This document shows positions 23,845 through 37,885 of a stretch of 64,000 bases of DNA, piece after piece. The position numbers were made by a program, and so were the translations under genes. The DNA lies in contig JARCOQ010000003.1 of NCBI GenBank assembly GCA_029207755.1, positions 85,827,994-85,891,993 on the forward strand, written 5' to 3'. Numbering within the stretch: position 1 is the first letter of the stretch; each line of letters opens with the position of its first letter. The stretch is from Chamaea fasciata. Lineage: Eukaryota > Chordata > Aves > Passeriformes > Sylviidae. The notes under the pieces were generated by a model. That model saw nothing but the letters and a program-made list of their open reading frames with translations. It was not told where the DNA came from and ran no database searches.

Positions 23845-25222
23845 CTCTTATAAGAAAAAAAAACTGTCAAAAAAGTTTGTTTTGTGAATAGCTGAAAGTA
23901 GTTGTTACAACAAAACAAGTACAGACCCACTTGCTTATGTTAAAAACTTTGTAGCATGGTTTTCAGTAGAGACATGGTCTGACTAAAAAATGTTGACTCT
24001 CACCTTTCTGGTGCCTTCTTAAAGCAAAGTCTCATTCATAAATAGCAATAATCTACCAGGACACCACAACCACATCTCAGCAATTAACATAGTTTTACTT
24101 CCAACCATAATTGGAAATAATAATTAGTAATACAAATCCATATAGTTGTAAATATTTAAATGCTCTTAATATTGTGCTTTAAGTATAAAGAAAAGAAACT
24201 AAAAAGTTTCTTGCTTCACAAGAGTGAGCATTGCCGTCTGACTTACAATGTTTTTTTCAGCCTGTCAGAATTTCAGCACCTCTGGGAATGACATTTCTCT
24301 TGGATGAATGTTTCCTCCACAGTTTGTTAGGCATTGCATACTGATGCATTGTTTCCCCAAAGGTGACATCATTACAAGAGGTGTTATCTTTCTCATGTTG
24401 TCAGAAACACTGTCCAGCTTTTATTTAAAGCAACCTTCTTCTCTTGTCTTTCGTTTTATTTTCCCTCTTCATTTCATAGAGTATTTCTTTTAAGATTTTG
24501 GACATTTATTGGCCTCTTCTGCTACTTACATAAAATTTCATGTATCTTCTCATTCTGAAACCACTGGAACAAATTCTCCACATTTTAAACAATTAATCTT
24601 TTTAAATTTTTTTAAGGTCATTTTGCTGTTTCCCCAAAAATAGGCTACAGCAACTTACTAGGTCACGTGTCACACTAGTAAGTGAATTTGAAACTCCTGA
24701 AACATTCTAAACACCCATATTCTGTCCCAGGCTGCTAATTTAATTTCTGAATTACAGGATCATAAGGAAATAAAAGGAATCAATATTTAAGTAACTTCAT
24801 TCCAATTTGCAAACTACACCTATGAAGATGAATTTTTATTCATTTGCACACTTTCCAATTCATTCTAAAATCACTGAACTATTCACAGGCCTATTACACT
24901 GTCTTGGACTGCAATATCAGGATTTAAAATTATAAGGGATTGTCATATAGGAAATGAATTCTCGAGAACTTCTTTGAAAAAAACTGGTAAGCTTTTAGCA
25001 ACGTTACCTCAAAAACTATCAAACTGCAGAAATCACTCATAAGAGGACAGAAAGGGGCATTCACCTGGCTCACCGTAGACTGTGTTAAGAGAAATGAAGA
25101 ATTTGAATTCTCTGCACCCTCATATAACAAGAAAGAAGAGCCTGTAGGACAGCAATTCAAAACACCTAAAGTTAAAGAGCATATGATGTGAATACCTTTT
25201 ATTTGCTTAGCAAGCAAAGGCA

Positions 25223-25358
25223 ATACAATGAACCAGATGTATCCATAACAGAAACATACAAGCTTAAATTGTCCAGAATAACAGGATCAGATACAATGGA
25301 TCGGATATATCCATAACAGACTAATACAAGCTTAAATTGTCCAGAATAGCAGAATCAG
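25223..25358. repeat. 68-bp tandem duplication (two copies)
   Basis: Copy one spans 25223-25290 and copy two 25291-25358. They begin ATACAATG and share the stretch TACAAGCTTAAATTGTCCAG; only scattered substitutions separate them. It is an ordinary short tandem duplication in unique sequence, with no visible link to a transposon. The mismatches show it is not very recent. Confidence 0.9.
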
Positions 25359-26539
25359 AACGGGGTAAATCTGCCAAAAATATCCCATGTCAAAACTGCA
25401 AAGGGTTGTCACACTCATTTTTCTACCTTGCTGCCAATATCCCATGGTTTTGATTTACAGCTGTCCAGCAGTATCTCTCACCTGAGCAAAAGTTGTCAAT
25501 TCTATCACACTACTATAGATAATTATAGTGGTATAGTGACTGCCTGACAAACATCAGACCTTTTTGTCTGCAGGCTGTGACAGGGAAACATAAGAAGAGC
25601 TACAGGTGGATGCAGGGCTGGAACGTCAGGGTCTCCAGAGCTCCTCCCAGGAAAGATCTACTCCCTAAGGCACAGGCCTCTCCCTCCTGCAGCACTGGTG
25701 CTCCTGACCTTGTTACCCAGAAGGTAACAGAGCACAGCAGCAGAGAGAAAGGGTAGATATTCACAAGTCTAATTGTATGGTAATTTTTGAGAGCATTATT
25801 CCTCATAGAGTTGTACTGTGTTACTTGGGTACTGAACACACTTGAAGTTGGCAAAAAATCCCTGTTTGGGGTATTTCAATGTGAATGTTGTCTTTCCAGT
25901 TAGGCTAACAATAAATTCTTGTCTCCATGTACATGAGATGTATTTCCTCCTGACTAAGAAAAGATTTTAGTCTTATAAACAATTCATTAATTGATACAAA
26001 TTTTTCAATATTTTTTCTTTTTTTTTTTTTTGTCTTTATACACTAGTTCTGAATGATGCAGCTATGCAGCACCCAAAGCACCAAATCACCTCCCTAATGG
26101 TTTTCTGAGGAAAACAAATGAAAACAAACAAGCAAAAGCACCGAATGTACTGAGTGGGAATTCTGCAGATACATTACAGCCTTTTTAAAGTCTCTCCCAC
26201 TGTATCAGATTTTTAACAATATTAGCTGCAATATTAATTGCCATGGAAACTGTGACTGTTGCTGCAGTGACATCAGCATTGGTCAAAATGGTGCTTCAGA
26301 CAGAGAAATGCAAACACAAGCAGTATTCTGCTGCTCGGGGTTTTGTTCTGTTTTGTTTTTCTTGCAGAAATATACCACATGGCTCTGAGATGTTTCAGAC
26401 TGGCAGAAATCAGCCACCAGCCACCAGCTGTCAGGGACTTGGCATGCTGTTATCATGGCTACTGCTAAAACTGTTTGCAGATCAGATGCACACACAAAAA
26501 CTCAGTACAGCACCTCCTTTTTTATTATAATATCCCAGA
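25359..26539. other. Unique DNA, GC-richer patch at 25.57-25.75 kb
   Basis: No gene is recognised. The stretch 25574-25723 is GC-richer than its surroundings, stays open in one plus-strand frame and lies between splice-like signals (see findings). A T-rich tract lies at 26011-26031. Confidence 0.55.
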
Positions 26540-27071
26540 GTGTCCTGAGCCTACCTGGAGTGCTGCATCCAGGTCCTCAGAACAAGAAAGATGTGGATCT
26601 GTTGGAGCAGGTCCAAAGGAGGGTCACGAAAAATATTCAAAGAGTGGAGCAACTACCCTACAAAGACAGGCTGAGAAAGCTAAAATTGTTCAACCTGGAG
26701 TGAAGAAAGCTTTGGGGAGACTTCGTTGTGGCTTTCCTGTACTATAAGAGGGCTTAAAAAAGAAGGGAGAGCAATTTTTTATATGGGCAGATAGTGACAG
26801 GAAAAGGGGCAATGTTTCTAAACTGAAGAGGGCTGGTTTAAATTAGATATCAGGAAGAAATTGCTTACTTGGAGGGTGGTGAGACTTTGGAACAGGTTTC
26901 CCAGAGAAGCTGTGGATGCCCCATCCCTGAAAGTGCTAAAGCCAGGTGGGATGGGGCTTTGAGCAACTCAATCTAGTGAGAGGCATCCTGCCCATACCAG
27001 GGATCTTGGAACTAGATAATCTTTAAGGTCACTTCCAACCCTAACCGTTCTCTGATTCTAGGATTTTATGA
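26540..27071 (+). mobile_element. CR1 LINE, 3' portion with ORF2 C-terminus
   Basis: A plus-strand CR1 of about 530 bp. It opens within the last part of ORF2, where the frame beginning near 26593 reads DLLEQVQRRVTK and then YKDRLRKLKLFNLE, matching the CR1 ORF2 C-terminus. Frameshifts and stops follow. The 3' untranslated region is clear (GGTGGTGAGACTTTGGAACAG, then CTGTGGATGCCCCATCCCTG). The end is a diverged octamer tail (CTGATTCTAGGATTTTATGA). It is 5'-truncated and inactive. Confidence 0.93.
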
Positions 27072-30000
27072 ATTTTCATTGTATTTGCACTCAGTGTTGC
27101 TTCTCTCTTCCTCACTCCCCACATCACAAGGCACAACTTTGAATACTTTGTCACCCTGCTGCCACCAGGGCCGAAAAGCCAGCCCTCACTTACAAGCTGG
27201 GCCCACCTGTATATTTCTTCATACTGTAAGTAACAGTGGCAAAAGGAAAAAGATCACTACACAGCTCATTTCAACTACACAAACAGAAATTACCATCAAT
27301 AATCTGACCACAGCTCCTCTGTTCAAGGTAAATAATTTAGCCTTTGCCTTCATCTACAGAAGATCTGGAAACAGGAACTAAGAGTTGTAACATGGTAACG
27401 AGAATTTTTACCCTTTTGTTTTTGTGTGTATGTTTGTTTTATGCCATAATTGCAATAGCTGGTTAGAAATAAAAACTCTGTTAAAAAAAAGAGATACATC
27501 ACAAATTTCAACCTGCTTACTGTGACTGAGACCAAGGATAACACTTGCCATTTGCCCTCTTTTTTTTCTTCCAAAAAATAACTCAAGTGCAACTTCCAGC
27601 TGGGGTTTTAATGCTATGCAGGAGGCCTGATTTGCAACAGCTGCTCTCTCCTCCCAGTCCTCACAGCAGGAATGGTCATTGTATAACCAGTGAGCCATAA
27701 CTCCACAAATCATGCATGGCGGTTGCTCTTGCCATAGTGCTGGCAGGAGGCAGGATGTTACAGAAGACTGGTTAACATTTCTCAGGAGCATTCTTAACCT
27801 GGTGCTGCCTCAGAGTCCTTGTCTGCACCAGAAGAGGAAAGGAAGACATGAGAGGTTTTCAAATCCAGTGAACATCTAAGCATCGAACAGAAAGTTTAAT
27901 ATAAGGTCTAGGATTTATTGCTGCTGGAGTTTCAGTAAAGGCAGTTCTAAGCAAGGATCTCATTGGATACTCTTTTCCTCTAAGTTATGGCCTCAGTGCA
28001 GCCCACAGAAGCCACAGAGTGGTTTCTGAAAAAACAACCTAAACTGAATTACCAGTATTGTACGTGTCGCAAGAAAGGGCAGCTCAAAAAAATGTAACAT
28101 CTGACTTTCCTTGGTAAGCAAGGGGGAAACAATTCAATTTACAAATATATAGGAACAAAATTTACATCTGGAATGAGCAAAATTAAATTGAAATATGTTC
28201 CAAATGTTACTTTTGTCACTAATTCCATCTGTTCTACAAATTAAATCCTGAGCTGGGAATACCATAAAAAGCTGAACAGGGTGCAAACCATCAGAAGCTA
28301 AATAAAAGAAGTACTTTTAAAGCACATCTTTTATAAACACGCTATGTTTATGAAATTGCTATAATCCAAAACAAATGAACATGAGATGTTCATGACATGG
28401 AATCAATCCCCAGCCAGTTTATGAATCAGGAAAACAAACATATATGGAAGACATATATCAAATTAATATAATCAAACATGTATTTTTTTTTCTTTCTGTT
28501 AATCTGGTAAAACAAAATTAATTTCATTGTTTTCACTGATTTGCCAGTCTGCTCTTATATAAAGATTCAGTAGCTGGTTTAGTGTAGCTGTTTTTGAAAG
28601 CACAATATATCCTAATGACTGACAGGATGACAGAAGAGGTTTGACCTGACTACCACTTTCATAATGAAGCTTCTCTACACATAGAAAAATGTAATTGAAG
28701 AGTTGTATTACTTCTTTTGAAAGGAATCTTCCATACTTTGAAACAGTGACCCCAGTAGACATTTTTCTCCCAAGACTACACACCGACAAGGACAAAAAGG
28801 AAAAAGCTATTTGAAAGAATTTATTTTCATGTTGTAAGACGGCTGTTTTGTCAGAACACTAAACCAGGGATATTTCATGAAGCTAAAGAAATAGGATTAA
28901 CTTTTCAAAGTAAGAACACTCTCTATACTAAAAAGACAATAGAAAACGATCCTTACTTTGTGAAGAATATAAACATTACCTTGTTTGGTGGCTGAATTCT
29001 GATTGTTACTGCAATATATGCTAAAACACATTTTATAAGCAACATCATATCTTTAGAAGTCAAAATGCACGTTTTACAAAATTCATAATTTGTAGCTAAA
29101 TTCTTAATAGAATTATAATTAGTTGCAGTTGGCTGCTTTTTAAACTGTAAAATGATGAAAACCTGATACTTCTTTTGAGTAGATATATCTTATTTCTTAA
29201 ATTATACAAATGTATTAAAAATCAGAGCATTATTGGTATATGCAAATAATTAATCACTGTATGTAATTAAAATTAATACAAAAATACTATTAGATATAAT
29301 CTGCTTGAAATACATTGAACCAAATGGTATTGGGAAAAAGTGTGCTAAGTTATCAATTGCCATATTTTCCTGCAGCATTTCTTTAATTTCCCTTACTGAG
29401 ATTAGGTCGACCTAGATCAAGGATCATCTTTCTAATATCCTAAGATTTGAGCTATTACATTGGTCTAGTATCATGGGAGGAATGAAACACACAAACAAAA
29501 AGTATGTTATTGCATGTGTAACACATTGTGTAAGAGTGAGAATATTTTCTCTTTAAAAATCATACTCTACATATATAAGTTATATATAAGCTATATAAGA
29601 GAGCATGTTAAAAAAAGCGCGCCTTAAAAATATCAGGACAGGTTAATTGCTGAAAATTATATGTCCTCAAAATGAAACAAAAATGGTTTTGCAAAATGAT
29701 ATTTTTGAAAATACTTGCTGTAATTTTGTTCTATGAGTAGTGATCTAAGGTCCATTAAATGGTTTTGGCTTTAATGTTATCTCCTAAAAGATTTGCTCAC
29801 TTCCTACATAGAAAAACTTCCACCAAATTTAACGGAATTTTGCATGGGTAAGGACTCTTCAGATTCCTGCATTAGTGTATTATGCTCCATTTAATAAGTG
29901 AGAAGGTAATGACACAGAAAACGGTAATAATTTTGTTTGGTCGACTCACTCCTAAATGGCTGAAAATATCCCTTTTTAAATTATATTTGTCATAAAATCT

Positions 30001-33000
30001 GTGTCTTTAGAACCATATTTTGACCAACATTAAAAAGAAAAATAAAGCTAAACAAGGTGACAACTTCATTTTGGATTTAGGCTTGTCTTGTAAGCTTGTA
30101 TATGACATCTTCAATTATAATGAGAAAATCATGGGTCCTCCAGATAAAGCTGCCATAGCAAAGTAACACCTTTAAGCTATCCTTGTTTAAAGAAGCAGTA
30201 GGAAAATACCAGCTCAACCAAACACAAAGCACCAATCACCTTGGCACAACCATGACTACCAGCCAGGTGGCAGAATGATGCAGCACAGCTCTCATGACAA
30301 AATAAAAATATGTTGTTTACTATCAAGCTTTATTACTGAGGCAAATTGAGGCTGAACTCCTCTTCTATAATAATCTTCATAATGTTAAAGTTACATCTAC
30401 AATTTGTATTTCTAAACTCTGGAAGAAGGACATTCATAATGGAATGTGTATTAGAAGGCATGTAAGAAAGAGTCTTTCATATAGAGATGATTTTTTTCTT
30501 TCTTTCTTTCTTTACAAAATCTGTTTGCTTAAGATGCCTAGACATTGTGACCTCCTAAGAAGACAACAGTTCCTTAATTGTCTAAGCATTTATTGTTGCA
30601 GCTTTTCGGCAAGCATCCAATTTAGTGGTCACGATGAAAAAGTGAAAAGAATATTCAATATGTCTTGCATAGGATTTCTGTGACAGCTATTGACTCTCAT
30701 TCTACTGCCTTCAGCAGAAAACTGCTTTCCTGTGCTCACTTTGTAAACCTCTTTCTGTGAGTAAATCAAAGTGGTGCTAAGAAAATGACAGAAGAAGTTT
30801 TAATTACCTACTGCTGATGCACAATACATTAAAAAAAGGATGTTCAGAACAATTCTGCACACTTGGGATGCAAGAGATGAGGGGTTTTGTCCAAAGTCTG
30901 TAGTAAAAAGATTTGTATTGTGCTGATTAAAATAGAGAAAAAGAAAAATAAAACGAATTTAGAAACATTTTAGGATTTTTTTTTTCTTCTCTAGGTATTA
31001 TACAGATTTTATTATACAAAGAGTAAAGCAGATATTGAAAAATTCTGGCATTTACACTACTACTTATACAATACAGTAATTTTATCATAGCTAGTTAAAC
31101 CCAAAGTAATTAAATTCTGGTTCATTCAAGTGACTGAAAGGTTGTCTCAGAGTGCAGATTGGTAACACTACTGGAGGTTTTTCTTGAACCAACAGATCTT
31201 TAATTCCTTTATGTAAAATGAAACAGCTTCATCAGAAGGGGAACCAAACACACAAGTTCAGTCCCATCCCAGACACATGTATACCTGATCATTAGACCAT
31301 TCTCCTCAAAAATGGGAACAAGTTTTTGAATTCCTTTGACACTGGAACAATCTAAACATTATACTATTGAAGAAAAATGGGAAGTCATGAGGTTAGCTCC
31401 CAGAAAGAAAGTATACATAAATAAGACCATTTATTTATGTATTTGTGTATTTAATATATTGAAGAAACACTTAGATCAGGAAACGACTCAGGACTGAAAT
31501 CCCCAGACCATGATAATGCTTCCAATAGTGCTGAGTAAGGTGCTTAAATCTCAAAGAGATGTCTAATTTAAGATGTATTTTCTCTGTTTAGCATTTCCTA
31601 CTAGCTAACTCAGTCTCCCTGCTTAGCATGATGCTTTTACTAAACCCTTTTCTGAGACACCAAATTCTGATACATACTACAGGAATTTTTTTATTACAGT
31701 AATGTAGATTTAGATATCAGCAGGTCACAAGTTAGGTGCTACAGTGCTACACAGCTGTGTCTCATCCCTTTGTGACTCCACAATCTTACAAAATTTTTCT
31801 CCCTAAATTTTGACTTTTCATCTGATATAAACTTGTTCTACTATATCAAGAGAACTATATCAATTTAGGTGAGTGAAAGGCTAGTCCTGATCATGAATTA
31901 AAAGTACAAGCTTGTATTGGTCATTATTAGCACTCAGTAACAATCCATACATGAAAGAGAAGCCAAAGCAATTATTGCCTGAAAACTGATATAAGAACCC
32001 TAATTTCTATTCAGACAACCTTAAATAGTGGGCAAGATGAACATCAACTTGATGAAATGGCTGTTTTCTAGATTACAATTTGTATAGAGGACATAACCAA
32101 GACCTGATGAGATATTTATACAGCTTACCTCTCAGCCCAAAGGAAAGAAGCACTCTGTGAGAACAGCTCAGTTGGTAGTTCTCCTGTTACAGAATGACAA
32201 GTGATCTGATTGTGATACACAGTGTAAGTGCTTTGTTCTCATTAAAAATGAACATGCTGTGGGAGACTTTTACCACTTACTCTACAGGTACCCACTGTGA
32301 AAAAACTACGATATAATGAATATGTAATCTGGATATGTCTTTTATGAAAAAATCCAAAGAATACAAAATAAAACTTGGGAAGAGCCCCTAGAATTAGATA
32401 TAATTTTGTCTGTTCTACCTACAGTTTTAAACGAGGTGATTTGCTGTCCCTGAGCTGTAACACCCTTGCTTCCAAACACTCACGGGATTGCCATGTCATA
32501 CCATGGTATGTGGTCCTATAGTAAGATAGACAAAGTACTTGTTACACGTTACAGCTGGAATCCTACCTCTGCCAGAAGAAAATTACAAAATCTGTACACA
32601 CAATGTATAATGTACATGGTATTTCCGTGGAACATTTTTCTTCTATCCTTGGCTATCTTATCTGAAGTCTGTTTGTGGGGATGATGCCTGATAGTCTAAT
32701 GATCTGGGCAGGTCCTACAAATACACTGTTTTAGGGAAAACAGTAGCACTGACATAAATATACTTTTTTTTTCTTTTTTTTTTTTTCTTCACAGCCTGGA
32801 ATACTAACACTCCAACATACAACCAAAATAAATTAAAAATGCCACCACACTTGAACTAAACTGCAAAAATGAACAAGAAAATTGCTTATAAAATGACAGG
32901 TTTGAAATGTTGCGATCGTGGAATATTCCAGCTTCAGAATTAATTATAGAATAGTCAGAGTATTAAAAATGGTCATAAATTCAACTTTTAGTCTGTGAAA

Positions 33001-36000
33001 TACAGTATTATAAACATTACACAACTTCACAATGGTTTTTATGTGTCCGTTTGAGATGTCTGCAGTTGTATGTTTGAAAACTAAGGCATCTGAAGCATTA
33101 TAGAGTAACAAAGGATAGCAAGTACTGTTTTGTGGGGGTTTTTTTGAAACAGCCCTATTTTTGTAAGTATCATGCACAGAACATAACGAATGTGAGAAGT
33201 GCCAGAGTTGTCAAACGTCTCTGAGTTACATATGGCTTCCTTGGTCATTAGTTCTGTAGCCACTTCCATTCAATTATACACACCCATCAAACCTGCTTAT
33301 CTGAAATAATGCACACAGTTATCTACAACCTTGCATCAAATCTGAAGCACAGAAGGCTTGAGCGTATTTAGAGCAACAGGGAACACATAATGCTATCACA
33401 TTTTTTCAGGATCAACAACATTAATTTTCACTTCTCAAAAGGCCAGAAAAATAATTCTTCTTTTATTTTTAATCACTGAACAATATATTTGGACAGTGCT
33501 GAAATAGAGTCAATTAAAACATTTTATACTCTCTGTTACACTTGAAATTAAACAATTTTAAAAGAAAGTAAAAGTTATTAAAGCAGCCAGATTGTCTCCT
33601 TCATGGAGCATAAAGCAAAAGTAAAAAGCAGAGCAAACTAATCAGACACACTAAGAAAAAATTAGTTTTTGTTCTACGTTCAGTGGATATATCTTTATTT
33701 GGAAAGTTAATAGGCTCTATCATGAACAGTTCACTGCATTTAATTGTTTTTAAACACCTCAAAAGCACCTACACTCAACAAAGCCGAAAGGTACTGGAAA
33801 ACCCATGGATTTGGGCACAGGAGACACTAAAAAAGTTCCTTTTAGGACAAATTCCCTAATCTGTCCCAAAGATTTCCTCTATTTATATGTTTTATTTCCT
33901 TATGAACCAAAACATACAGAATGCAATTCTAAAAACTCTGCAGCAAGTTCTAACTCATAAAAAAAAGACTTACCAGTAGTGTGGAGGTGGCAGATATCCT
34001 ACCCTGCCCGTTTTCTATTGTGCAGTGGTGTAGTACTTTTGGGCTGGAGTCAGGTACTACTTCTTTATGGTCTAATGGTCCCAATTGAACTTCGTCCTCA
34101 TCTTTAATGATCACACAGGTAAAAAAAAATCTGTATTCTGAATCTGAGTAAAATTACATAGCATTTATGTTGTATAGCAGTAAAGATGATTTCAAGCATT
34201 ATACCAGACCACAAATACATATGAAGTGTTGCACAATGTCTGGTCAACTTCATTAGTTGAACAATAACCACAACTAATTTTGTGTATCTGGAACACAGCC
34301 AACACTCAAGCAACCTCAAGTAGGAAGGGAATAAAGGAGTCTCCTCTTTTTCTAAGGCCTCTGCAAATGCAATGCAGAATTGCAGCAGTCCTAGCCAGCA
34401 CACAAGGGAGTATATGGATTGCTGCCAAGTTCTCTACTCAAGAGCAAAATACAAACCAGGAAAGATAAAGAAGTGTGGAACAATAGCCTGCCATGCCCTT
34501 GCACTGATAGCCACTGGCCTGCTGTGCTAGAGATCACTGCTACATGCCTCCCCTTTCAAGGGAAGTTACACTGCTACCATGCAAAATGTCTTCTTGTGTC
34601 GCAGTACAGCAGCGCTGTAAATTTAGCTCATGATGATGTATGGGAGTCCTTCCAAAAGAAAATAATGGTTTTACAGCTGGGAAGAACTTTCAATAGCTCA
34701 TAAATGCAAACCTCAAATGCATAGCTCTCACTGAGGTGCCTGAGTGCCACTGAAGGACATGTTAACCTAGCTAATTAGAAGTGTAGTTAGTATGGGTACC
34801 TTTAATCTATCTCCATCTATTCACATGTTAAAGGGTTTTTCCTTTAAATTAAAAAGTGATGTAAAGAAGGCTTTTAAAATTAATTAAAAGTCCATAGATA
34901 ACTAAAATGATGTTTATGAATCACTAAGTGAAAAGAAACCCATGCTCTCATTTTTATGGTTAAAATATATACATATTACATAAACATTCAAATGCACAAA
35001 GTAAAACAGAAGCATCACCAGTTTGAATAAGGATGAGGAAAGGGCAAATTTGACAGTGATCCTTGCATGGAATCAACAGTGCTACTAGGCACTCTGTGAA
35101 TATGAACTCAGTCAACAACTTCGCTTTTTTAAAAATAATTTAACCAGTTACCAAGAGTTTAGGTCCAGTGTTCTTCATTAAGGAACTGTTGTGAATATGT
35201 TATCTTGATATTACCTTCTGCAAAACTACATTTTTTTATATTCAAAGGATTTTTTATATTTCATATCCTAAGACACCAGTAATACAAACTGTATAAAAAA
35301 TTCTATTTACCATTGTACCTTTAATATGCTCAGCTACTTTTCATGAGACATCCAGTATTAGAATTCAGAGGTCAGAAAACTTTTATTAAGATGAATAATA
35401 GAAAAAAAGGTTTGACAGGATATTATTTTTTCTCAGTATATAATTGGCAAGTGTATAACATCTCATCATCAACATAACTGCAGTTATTTTTAATCATGAA
35501 GATCAAGGATTAATCTCTGATATTCTTTCATCACATAAGCTTTTATCATATGTTAATAATATAACTTTATGTAATGTTAGATGTTGCAACTCATCAAGCA
35601 GTAGAAAGATTAAAGCAAGAAATGAAAACATATGTAGGCCACACAAAAAAAAAATAGATGGAAATAATTAGAAACTAGGAAAGTAAACAGACACAATATG
35701 CTAAGAACAAACGAATGCCATGAAAAGAAATTTAAACATAAACATGAAAAACTGTCACACACAAAATTAGAATACCCCTAGAGACCACACATTCTTAATG
35801 ACTTCATAACAAAATAATCATTTTAATTATTAGTTGAGGAGGTCTTTTACATTGGTTTGCAAATGTACAAAATTACCCTTTAAATAAAACTCCAACCTGT
35901 TGTAAGCAGGGTTTATTAAAAAGTGCAACACAAAAATATGTTGGGAAGAGGGGGAAGAGGTTTTGTAAATTCCTAAACTGATGAAGATAATGCAAGCTTT

Positions 36001-37169
36001 TGAATGAAGAAAAAAAAAGAGAATACAGTATAAATGTGACGATTAAATATCAGACATGATGTGAAAACTGAAATGTATTTGAAGTACCTCCTAATCATAC
36101 CCTTGTCTAGAAGCGAATCAGTTGAAAAAAACTTACCTAATTTTATTACATAAATAAATTGTGGTGGAACCATTTCACATGCATTTGTTATTGAAACACT
36201 AAATATAAGGACAAGAGTGCATCTAATGGGAATATTGTGAAATTTAGAGTATCTCAGAGAATGCTAATTGGGTGTGTCTACAAAAGGGTTTTCTGTTCCA
36301 GAAGGGGAAGGTTTCTGGCCCTGCCTGCCAGCAAGCAGCAACTGTCAAACAGAGAGAGCCCTTATCTTTTCTTTTTTTTTCCCCCTGAAGATAGCAATCA
36401 AAAGAGAAGATGTAACCTCCTATTGTGAATTACAAGCACACCGCCTTGTATTCCCGCAATTCCCCTGCTGTCTGGAGATTATCATGGCACTGTAACATCT
36501 CCTGATGTTTGATACTCTACTTAACCCTCAGCCACTTAAAAAATTTGAGGAACAAATACAGAAGGAACCAACACCCTCTCTGCAGCCTCACACCATCACA
36601 GTCTGTCACATCAGCAGCGTGAAATAATAGTTCCATAGGAAGGGGTGAGACTCTGCAAAGGACCCGAAAGAGGAACATGGAGTTGTACAAGTCAGGAGCT
36701 TGCATGCATTTGACACATTCAGCTGCTTAAAACACATCACGCTGCTCACCTCTGGAGTACTGACAAAGAGAGGATGATGATATTGTGACAGGTAAGATCT
36801 TTCTGTCTGCTTACTTTTGTGAATGGACAGTGGCATGCTCTGCCTTAGTAAAACAGTTCTCAGAATCTGAAGGAATCAAAGGAAAAGCAGCAAAAGCATG
36901 ATCATGACTTTGAAAGTAATGCCAGATGATCTGACAATAAACAGGTCACTGCATGTCTAACAGCTTGGTGTTTCCTAGAAATAAAGTATCAGAGAGTAGG
37001 ACAAAGTTTCTGGGAGATGTGTAAGCATCCCTTTAGTCCAACATTAAGAATGAAAACAACAGAAGCTTGCAATATTCACATTTCCCTGGTCCCCTTCAAG
37101 CAGCAGTTTGACAAAGGACTAAAGCATAAAGGCTTATATATCACTTTTTTTCATAACTCTAAAACACGA
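27072..37169. other. Ten kilobases of unique AT-rich DNA
   Basis: No gene, RNA or transposon is recognised with confidence. A short open stretch just after the CR1 (27131-27225) is flanked by good splice-like signals (see findings). A (TTTC)n tract lies at 30491-30513 and T-rich tracts near 32764-32790. The block 29000-29330 is very AT-rich with several TAATTA cores. The rest shows nothing I can name. Confidence 0.6.
30491..30513. repeat. (TTTC)n microsatellite
   Basis: A short pyrimidine run with four TTTC units after seven T. Simple repeat only. Confidence 0.8.
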
Positions 37170-37278
37170 TTTTGTTTTGTTTTTTTGATTGTTTGTTTGT
37201 TTTTGTTTTGGTTTTGTTTGTTTTGTTTTTGTTGGGTTTTGTTTGTTTGTTTGTTTTGGGTTTTTTTGTGGTGGTGGT
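37170..37278. repeat. (GTTT)n-rich T/G tract
   Basis: About 110 bases hold almost only T and G on the plus strand, with many GTTT units, ending in GTGGTGGTGG. This strand asymmetry creates long glycine/phenylalanine/cysteine-like frames on the plus strand and lysine/glutamine frames on the minus strand, which are artefacts. Confidence 0.85.
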
Positions 37279-37364
37279 AACCCCTACTATAAGCTACAGG
37301 TTTGGTGGGGATTTTTTCTGTTCTGAGCAAACACAGATCAGAATTAGAATGCATCAAACTAAAC

Positions 37365-37885
37365 CACAATTTCCTAGAATTGTAGCAGCATACAATCCTA
37401 CCATTTTTTGTGTTACAAAAGACCTCCAGGATTACTGAATTTAACCCTTAAGTCAGCACTGCAAAGTCCAACATTAAACCAGGTCCCTAAGTGCGACATG
37501 TACGTCTTCTAAATGCCTTCAGGGATGGAGACTGAACCACTTCCCTGTGCTGCTTGTTCCAGTGTTTTACAAGCATTTCCATTAATAATTTTTTTCTAGT
37601 ATCTAATTTACACCTCCCCTGATCCAACTTGAAATCAATTCCTACTGTCCTAATGCGTGTAGCCTGGAAGAAGAGACTGACCTCCTCCCGCTACAACCTC
37701 CTTCCATGTAGCTGTAGAGAGCAATAAGGTTTCCCCTCAGCCCACTTTTCAAGTGTTCAGATTACTCCTCCCAAAATTCATGTGTTTAATAACTGTCAAA
37801 GTACTTATTCAACTAGTTTGGTTCTCCATTACTGACTAAGCCAAGTTATTGTACCACCTGTGTCCAGAATAGAACTGCAAGTTTG
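37365..37885 (-). mobile_element. CR1 LINE, older type, 3' portion
   Basis: A minus-strand CR1 whose 3' end is at the left. It differs from the other copies here. The blocks AAAGACCTCCAGGATTACTG, AGTCAGCACTGCAAAGTCCA, AAACCAGGTCCCTAAGTGC and AATGCCTTCAGGGATGGAGA are those of the CR1 subfamilies with the 'cagcactgccaag...' 3' untranslated region. Further in, CTACAACCTCCTTCCATGTAG and GAGCAATAAGGTTTCCCCTC mark the end of ORF2. Beyond about 37790 similarity weakens, so the inner edge is uncertain. It is heavily diverged, has no open frame of length, and is inactive. Confidence 0.85.

Larger units (their letters stand above)
23372..25222. other. Unique AT-rich DNA with AGGTCA palindromes
   Basis: No gene recognised. 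The stretch 23690-23890 is rich in A/T runs and contains two AGGTCA-type palindromes, described separately. The rest is ordinary AT-rich sequence. Confidence 0.6.

Noticed and set aside
27408..27791. 127-codon minus-strand open frame
   Set aside because: No recognisable domain, no family resemblance, and no splice or promoter context that would support it.
36270..36430. Two splice-acceptor-like sites, TTTCTGTTCCAG and TTTTTTTTCCCCCTGAAG
   Set aside because: No donor site and no convincing coding frame follows either of them.
37017..37438. Phenylalanine/cysteine-rich plus-strand frames and a lysine/glutamine minus-strand frame
   Set aside because: They are produced by the (GTTT)n-rich tract and have no other protein-like feature.
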